From positions 53,855,493-53,919,492 of the forward strand of contig OX419759.1 in assembly GCA_948567375.1 (NCBI GenBank): a stretch of 64,000 nucleotides of DNA, written 5' to 3'. The stretch comes from Lunularia cruciata. Lineage: Eukaryota > Streptophyta > Marchantiopsida > Lunulariales > Lunulariaceae. The notes beneath the pieces were generated by a model. That model was not told the origin of the DNA. It did no database searches and worked only from the letters and a program-made list of their open reading frames with translations. Below are positions 57,041 through 64,000 of this stretch, in pieces (position 1 is the stretch's first letter; every line of letters begins with the position of its first letter). The translations under genes were made by a program, and so were the position numbers.

Positions 57041-58024
57041 TTTTCTTGGTGACACGGAATGGGAGAAATAGTGCTTAGATTCTGTGTGTTTGTTGGTGTG
57101 TGAAGTCTACCGGATTAATGTCTTCAACGTGAGCTCTGTTGGGGAAGATGGGGATTCTTGGACTCAAGCTCCCCTCTCCATGTGTTCGCTAGAGACTGTT
57201 CTTCTTCTGGTTGATGAATGCCACTGTTGTTGGTACTTTATTTTGAAGCACTTGGAGATCTTTATCTTAAACACATGAACTCTTCGTCTTAATGCAATCT
57301 AATGGAAGGTGTTGATCAATTTTGATCATTTCTAGAGGTCTAGATGACATTTTGAATGATTGAATGATTAAGATTGGATGATATTTCAAGAGATTATTCC
57401 ATGTTAATTTCTTTGGAAAGTAATGTAGTCATATCTTGTGATAGGTTCGTCAAGACTTATAGGATAGAAGTTTGTGCATTTAGAAGGATTGGGTAATCCT
57501 ACGAGTACCAAACAAGTAGATTTGAAGGCTAATTTCCCACTAACATTTATCTACTACTATCACCACGATGGAAGAGACACATGTCAACGCCGAAAGAATT
57601 GCTGTATAACTCACTACGAGAAGTGGCTGGATTTGTGGAACTTTAGTGGTTAATCGAAATCTCGACACAGCTTTGCAAAGATAGTGTGTTTATGTGTTTG
57701 GTGCCGACTGATTTGTATGCTCTGTTTGGCTTATCTTAGCCAAAATAGTATTCTCATGTAAAACATCGGGATATATATAGGGAGTTAGATATTGAAAATC
57801 TTTCTGACCTGTAAACGTGATTAAAATAGAAAGACATTCAAATGATCAAAGATATCTAAAGGAGCAATTTCAGGAGGATGTTTTCAGACTGTAGATCACT
57901 ATTAAAATAGCATGAAGTCTAGACCAACGGAGTCTACGCAGAGCAAAAGTTTCGCTTTGCTTGAAACAAACATGATTTGACTTTTTATTGTCTAAATGAA
58001 TGCTTTCTATATACATTTTACCTT
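57041..58024. other. No supportable gene (57041-58024)
   Basis: AT-rich intergenic sequence; only short open frames. Confidence 0.45.
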
Positions 58025-58090
58025 TTCTCATCTCTCCCTTGTTCGGCTTGATGGCGTCTTCCCATCCTTCATCTTTTCTACGCGGTCGCC
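58025..58090 (+). repeat. Dispersed hairpin repeat, 3' part only
   Basis: Carries the second hairpin region (CGGCTTGATGGCGTCTTCCC) and the end ACGCGGTCGCC; the 5' half is missing. Confidence 0.75.
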
Positions 58091-58654
58091 CTTGCGAAAT
58101 GAATGCTTTCTATATACAAACATGCCGAGGTGAAGCGTACTTTCGTAAGGTGGCGGTAGATGAGAAGTAAGGCACGGATTAGGTGGACTTACTAACACGT
58201 GGAGATTTCAAAACTGTGCGTTTGTGCTAGATTTCAAAACTTCCAACATAGAATTTGAGAGCTGTAGCGCTTATTGAGGACACGCAGCGGCCAGTAACGA
58301 GAACCGACCGAAAGTCTTAAAGTCTAAACATTCCCACATCGAAGTCAGAGTTGAGTAAACATGTTCATCTTAGCAGAAGGTGTAGAATCGTGTAATTGTG
58401 CCTGGTTCAAAGTACGTAGATAATTATACGGAGAAGAAAAATGTCGCACGACGTTGAAAACTTACGATAGATCTCGTCGGAAATACAGTACTGTAGAAGA
58501 TTTTGAATTGCTGAGAATGTACCCGACGTTATTAGTCGAGGTCAGAACAACAAGTAGTACTGTACAGGAAGCCTCTGTTGTGTCCAACTGCTTTTTTTTG
58601 GAAACTTCTCAAGGGAGGTTGAGATGTATCGGTTGGGATTACAAATCACAATAA
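58091..58654. other. No supportable gene (58091-58654)
   Basis: Between two hairpin-repeat copies; a 66-codon open frame at 58454-58654 shows no recognised feature. Confidence 0.45.
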
Positions 58655-58769
58655 AGATCTACTTCTCATATCGATACTATTGGGGCCTAGCCCCATTCTA
58701 CCACTTTTGTCTCTGCCATGTACGGCTTGATGGGGTTTTCCCATCCGTCCTGTGTTCTATGTGGTCGGC
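58655..58769 (+). repeat. Dispersed hairpin repeat, full copy
   Basis: ACTTCTCATA, hairpin TGGGGCCTAGCCCCA, CGGCTTGATGGGGTTTTCCC, end GTGGTCGGC. Confidence 0.82.
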
Positions 58770-60623
58770 TTTTCTCTTCTCGTACAGAAATGTACATGCA
58801 ATGGACAGCATAAACGGCAACGGACTTCCAATAAATCTGCAAATACTCAAGTTTCTGTTCACAGAGTCGAGACTTTCTCGACGGCGACTCTGAGAAGAAC
58901 TATGCCTTTTTAAGTGTTTAATCGTTTACAGGCACTGTGGTACAATAAAGAACAAGTAAAGCAAATCTACATGGCTCTAGAACGGTCGATACAGCAATCA
59001 CTCGCTGTCCTTTCCCCTGGACCGTTGAGTGCTATCGAAATTTTCTTTCTATCTACGTATCTCTACCCATGTCTTTTCTCGTTGTAAATAAAATGGGGCT
59101 TGGAATCCGCCACACGCTCTAGCCTGCTCTCATAACTTTGAATTTCTTCGTGACGTTTCTGGAGTCTACAAACTAACTATTACAGTCTCAGAGTTGGGTG
59201 TTGGAAACGCTACTATGTTTCATAATCAGAGCTGTATGGTTAGTCTTTGAATCTTGTTACCATACATCTTGTTATGGAGATTATTACACACCTTGGGGTC
59301 AGACGAAGAAGAAAGATGACTACTCGAGATCATCTTTTCATCGGATGACTAAAATGGTATTTCCACATTTGGTAGCATTGACTGTGAAGACTTCACAGCC
59401 TTCTCAGTTTCACGTGTACATTCTAATCACATACAGTACAAGCCGGTATAGAGTACTCAGAATCTAACTCAATCGGCTCCGCAGATACTCGTCATCATCA
59501 TCTGATGTTCTGAACGTCTGGGGTCCTGCGGATCCTCAACTTGATAGTATCAAAAGCAACAATTTGCAAGTTCGTAGACTGCAATCGCGGCTTGCTTTTC
59601 TGTAAATTAATGAAACCCTTTATCATATTCAAAGTTATCAAAAAGGTAGATTGCCCACGTTACTCAACTACCAGTAAACTTTGATAAAACTACTCTCCAT
59701 CATACCTTCTGTTTACGACAGATAAACTTCTCTTTACTAACAAGTATAATCAAAGATTATACCTGTTATCCGTACGCCTGAGACCGCAGAAGATTAAAAT
59801 GTGAGTAGCATTCAAGTACTTTAAGTACCTTAAGTGACATGTGGGTAGGTATATGATGCGTTTACTCTACATACGTCCCGTTTGAAGTCGTAGAAACCAT
59901 CCAAAGATTCTCACAACAAACCTCCTAAGATCGTGTGATCAGGAAACTTTGTGAATTTATGAGTTACAATTCCGGAGACACCACTAAACTTCACCAAAGC
60001 TATATCAAACTTACAAAACGCACACTGTAGGTTGGCCGTTGAAAACTGAACTCAAATCTCCAGGAATCTTTGATGCAAATGACACCCACTATGCAACAGG
60101 AGCAGCACCACCATACTCTACACTATGCATGACATAGATCAAACCGACTGTATCTTTCGTTCTGTTTAAAATTGTTGTACGGATTTGGCGTGAGGTTTCT
60201 CCGATGTACGGAGCTGCCTAAGGTCTCCATCCAAGACACCAGGTCAAAATATCTACAGTATCAGAATACATTACTGACTTGTCTCGCCAATCTCTCGCTG
60301 AGAATAGCGCGAATGCCATGCACGGATACTGCAGAATTTGAAAAGGTTGTTGACGAACCTACCATAGGTGTGTATAGGGGAACTGGCCGTAAGAGCCAGT
60401 TGGTGGTAAAGTAATAAGGCTGAGCAAGGGTACAAGTCCGATTGATGTCCAAATAAAATAAACTGGGTGAAAATAATGTTCTTACGTTTTTATTTTACCT
60501 AGTGGAAATTTTTCTCCTCTGGAGTTTTAAAGATAAACTTGTAAAAATATTAAGTAATTTCTGTGTCTCTTGGTTTAGCCTTTAAGCTGTACTTATAACG
60601 ATAAACTTATGCAAACTGTTTTC
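58770..60623. other. No supportable gene (58770-60623)
   Basis: Intergenic sequence. Open frames up to 89 codons (59198-59467) show no domain. Confidence 0.45.
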
Positions 60624-60667
60624 CTTGATGGGGTCTTCCCATCCTTCTTGTGTTCTATGAGGTCGCC
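60624..60667 (+). repeat. Dispersed hairpin repeat, 3' fragment
   Basis: CTTGATGGGGTCTTCCCATCC and the end GAGGTCGCC; only the last third of the unit. Confidence 0.7.
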
Positions 60668-63600
60668 TCTTCTCATTTTGAATAAAAAGATTTAATTACT
60701 AGGTTCAAAATTCTCAGCTGTACTTAGAACGAGAAAATTGTATGAATAATTTTATAATATTATAAGCTTATAGGTTATAGTATTATAGGCATGTGGTTGA
60801 AATGTGACACATAATTCATACTCTTGTTCATTTCTTATTATAACTCCATTATCTCGAGCCATTCAAAAGATAATACTTGTACGAGAATTTAGTACCAGTT
60901 TTGGAAAACCTATAATCTATTCGTTGGCATCTTCTTCTTGCAAAGTAAGGCCTCTAAATCCTATTATAGAATGAAATGAAGCATAAAAATATTTTTGGGC
61001 CAAATTTCGTCGTGCTCTTACTGGCAAACAGGGCCTTGCGAATTGGGTAACAAAGTGGCTTAGTATTACCGACTTAAATGTTTAGAGACGTTGATGTTTC
61101 GCTCGCAGTTGAAATGTTTTCTGGATTCTGTTGCACATGCGTTCAACCTGGAAATTTTTTAAATATCCCCTATCACATGTGGACAGTTAAAAAGACTTCG
61201 TTCGAGGCGTCCTCAAAGATTTGATTTCCATACAAAACTAATTCCTTTACTAAGGATCAAATATGACTTGACTTTACTCTAAGGGATTATTTACCCGACT
61301 TTTGATATATAATAGAGTTCTTTTCTATTAATAATCTTTATTAATTTTTTTCATTTATGTTATAAGGTTAGTCACCCGTGCGGTACATAAAATACAAGAA
61401 CCATCGCTATTTTTTAAAACCTTTTCATTTTTCATTGAGTTTAAATCTTGTTTTTAACTGTTTATGGTATACATGTGACGTACTATTGTGATACAGTTGG
61501 ACTAGTGGACTGTGAACTTGAGGTTATAAGACAACTCCTGAATATTTGCATATTTCCCCTTCTTGTGAAATCATAAATAGGCGGCAGTATCACTGAACAT
61601 GTATTCTCAAATATCTCATAATTTTGGTGTTCAAAGAAATGGGGGAACGAATATTTCTGCTACTATGTTTCATGATGTTCTTAAATCTCTAACTGGTATA
61701 TTTTCACGCCTACATTCTAGTGAGCCACCCCATTATCTTCTAAAGAATGTATATTTTTGTGGACACTGTGTAATGATCTATGGTCTTCTTTTTTTTAATC
61801 GTAAAGAACAACAAATGAATCAAGATTCATCGCCAATAAAAGTTAAATGATCACAAAAATTTCTCTGCGAAAAGATAAAACATCCAGGTTTCAAACTAAT
61901 CAAGAAAAAGGTTTTACATATATTGTATTATCCTAACTCCGTTTGCAAGTGAATACAAGAACTCCAAAACAACAATTTAAAGTTGTGGATGTTAACTATT
62001 TGTAACAAAGTTAATGCTAACAAGTTTACCACGACACATTTGAGAATTATGAATCATGCCCCTGGTGATCAAGGCATATGGCCAGGGTACTCATGGTCCT
62101 TCATTTCGCAACTTTTAGAACGAAAAACAAAAAACAAAAAAACAAAAGAGATAAAAACTTATCAGAACTCCATTATCTTTAAACAAGTCCCAAAAAACTC
62201 ACAATATTCTCATGGCGATGGTTCGTCATGTGGGAAAGTTGGAGCTGAGGACTTTCGTCCTCATGGTTTCAAGCAATCAATCACCACAATCATATGGTAT
62301 GTATTTTATTGTTTCATATTGTCACCATGCACGTTAGTTGGCACTATTACTAATATCTAGCATTGACTACTAAGCACCTAACTATCTCATCAAGAGAAAA
62401 GATGATGTAAGAAATGAAGACTTTTAAGCTTTTCATATAAAAGAGAATATCTCAAATAAATATGGGAATATGAGACAAGAGGTTAAGAGGATCTAAAAGC
62501 AAGCCCTCATGAAAAGGGATATGGGTTCTAGAGCGTTGAGTGAAAACTATGATATTCGATACAAACAATAAAATAAAAAGTACGCCAATATTTGGCACTC
62601 TTCAATGTTTTTAGTTACTGTAGCATTCAGATAGAGATATCCGGAAGAAAGTACTACTGTTGTCGTTTTTAGAAATGAATAAATAAAGTATGAATAAACT
62701 AGTAAAATACATGGATTATTGTTTCTAACAACGGTGAAACCTCCAGTACTATCAAACGTGTTTTTTTTTATTAAATTCAGTAAATTTTACAGTAAACCTT
62801 TTAAGATATATTTTTATAGCAATTCCATTTACATCGTTGAAGTGAATAAATATAAACATATTCTCTTCAACGACAGTAATGGAATTGGTATCAAATACTC
62901 ATACCCTAAGAAGTTTTACCAGTTGATGGATGTTCCCAACATTTAAAAGGGTATAAAGGAGTTTCATGGCGAGCATAAGTTAGAAGAGAGTAACAAAATT
63001 TAAATCTATTAAGAAATTAAGAAAATATTTTATTAAAAAATTTGATATATGTTATTTTCATTTTTTTAATTTTAATCATCACATTGTAGATTAATCGACC
63101 CTAAACTAATCTCAGTGGCGGAGTATGAAGTTAAATGTGGTGAAAAAATTAAATTTGATGAAAATTGCAAATCCCCAAAATTTACGATACTAATTTCCTT
63201 TAAATACAAACATGCTAGAAAAAAGTAAAATCCAAAGTGATCGTTTAAGTTCATTGGAATGCAGGCCCAATATATTTAATACACATTTCTGCAACTGTAC
63301 CTGAAATGACATATATTCGAGCGCATCGGAATTTCCCATAAATGTCATTGGGGGATTCATTCCAACCACAATAAACACAGGGGGGCGTTAAATACAATGT
63401 TGTACATGTATGGATGAGTAGGACAATGATTCAAATGGAGAGTGATAATTTTAGACAGCTGGATCAAAGCAAATATCAATAATGAATTAATGGCATATCT
63501 GCTTGTAGAAGTTTCATCCATCTTCGTACAGTTCAGGAAATGCTGCAAACGCTGCGACATGAGTCATTCGGATACGTGACGCATCCCACCTGATGGATCA

Positions 63601-63881
63601 ACACGAGGTGAAGGAAAGTTCTTCACGGTAAGTATGTATAGAGATGGGCAATGTCGTGAATGTGCAGAGAGTAGATAAGTAGTCTCCACGTGGCGGAGTA
63701 TTCAATCCGCATCATGAAGCCCATTAACCTACACCAACAAGGTTCTCATTTCAGTGTTGGCATGGTAAACATGTTCTGTATGACCATCCTTGTCCTCAAG
63801 TCCTTCTCATCATGCTTACATGCAACTTGACATGGTAAACATGCGATCCATCCTTAACCAGACTCCAGTCTCCATCGTCAA
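60668..63881. other. No supportable gene (60668-63881)
   Basis: AT-rich. The longest open frames (125 codons at 61983-62360, 83 codons at 61599-61850) have no recognisable family and biased AT-rich codons. Near 63762 and 63833 a CATGGTAAACATG motif is repeated about 70 bp apart. Confidence 0.45.
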
Positions 63882-63909
63882 GTCCATCTCCATTACAATG
63901 GAGATGGAC
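63882..63909. repeat. Perfect 13-bp inverted repeat
   Basis: GTCCATCTCCATT and AATGGAGATGGAC separated by AC. Confidence 0.85.
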
Positions 63910-64000
63910 GTTCTTTGAGGATCTACTAGATGGCTAGATGGCAATATTGACAAAGGAACGTGGTCTGCGGATAGAAACATGGTGTTATTTGGAAATCTCC

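Noticed and set aside
1-64000. tRNA, rRNA and snRNA genes
   Set aside because: I looked for T-arm motifs (GGTTCGAATCC type) and conserved rRNA/snRNA blocks and saw none I could support; a covariance scan would be needed to exclude weak candidates.

Overview
The window looks like nuclear DNA of a land plant. Evidence: two conserved multi-exon genes with clean GT-AG introns (one encodes the plant Nudix hydrolase 3 architecture, a Nudix domain fused to a dipeptidyl-peptidase III-like domain), an armadillo-repeat protein, and Ty3-type LTR retrotransposons with the tRNA-iMet primer site TGGTATCAGAGC usual in plants. A bryophyte is my guess from the low gene density and gene style; the sequence alone does not prove it. 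Roughly a quarter of the window is recognisable transposon sequence, and long stretches hold no gene I can support. || Layout. 1-7586: a minus-strand Ty3/chromovirus copy (B, running off the left edge) split by a complete plus-strand copy of the same family (A, 1235-6916, 5-bp target duplication ACCCT). 9682-10094: a solo LTR of the family (D) with a perfect duplication CTATG. 10100-13850: AT-rich, with two local tandem repeats. 13857-15593 (minus): a three-exon GIY-YIG nuclease gene, assembled here to 268 aa. 15914-16256: three tandem copies of a hairpin-bearing repeat. 17241-25138 (plus): the Nudix/DPP III gene, assembled here as 21 coding exons and 761 aa. 27494-29740: a decayed DNA-transposase gene, probably hAT-like. 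30673-36274: an older, more decayed copy of the chromovirus (C). 36275-44400: AT-rich gene-poor DNA with a 205-bp tandem repeat. 44412-44843: a foldback (MITE-like) element. 44844-52700: no confident gene, one striking 28-bp-arm hairpin. 52730-54549 (minus): armadillo-repeat protein gene, 5' end not resolved. 55-64 kb: pyrimidine-rich DNA, four more copies of the hairpin repeat, then AT-rich DNA. || Working together. The retrotransposons are one family at different ages (LTR pairs differ at about 14 of 423 positions in A and about 40 in C, counted by eye). Their LTRs carry dense GAA/TTC inverted arrays that fit heat-shock elements, placed just upstream of the TATA box; this is the most interesting signal in the window. 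Copies A and C also share four in-frame stop codons in pol, which suggests a defective lineage or repeated C-to-T decay. The two conserved genes at 13.8-25.1 kb are divergently transcribed around the hairpin-repeat array and are otherwise unlinked in function as far as I can see.
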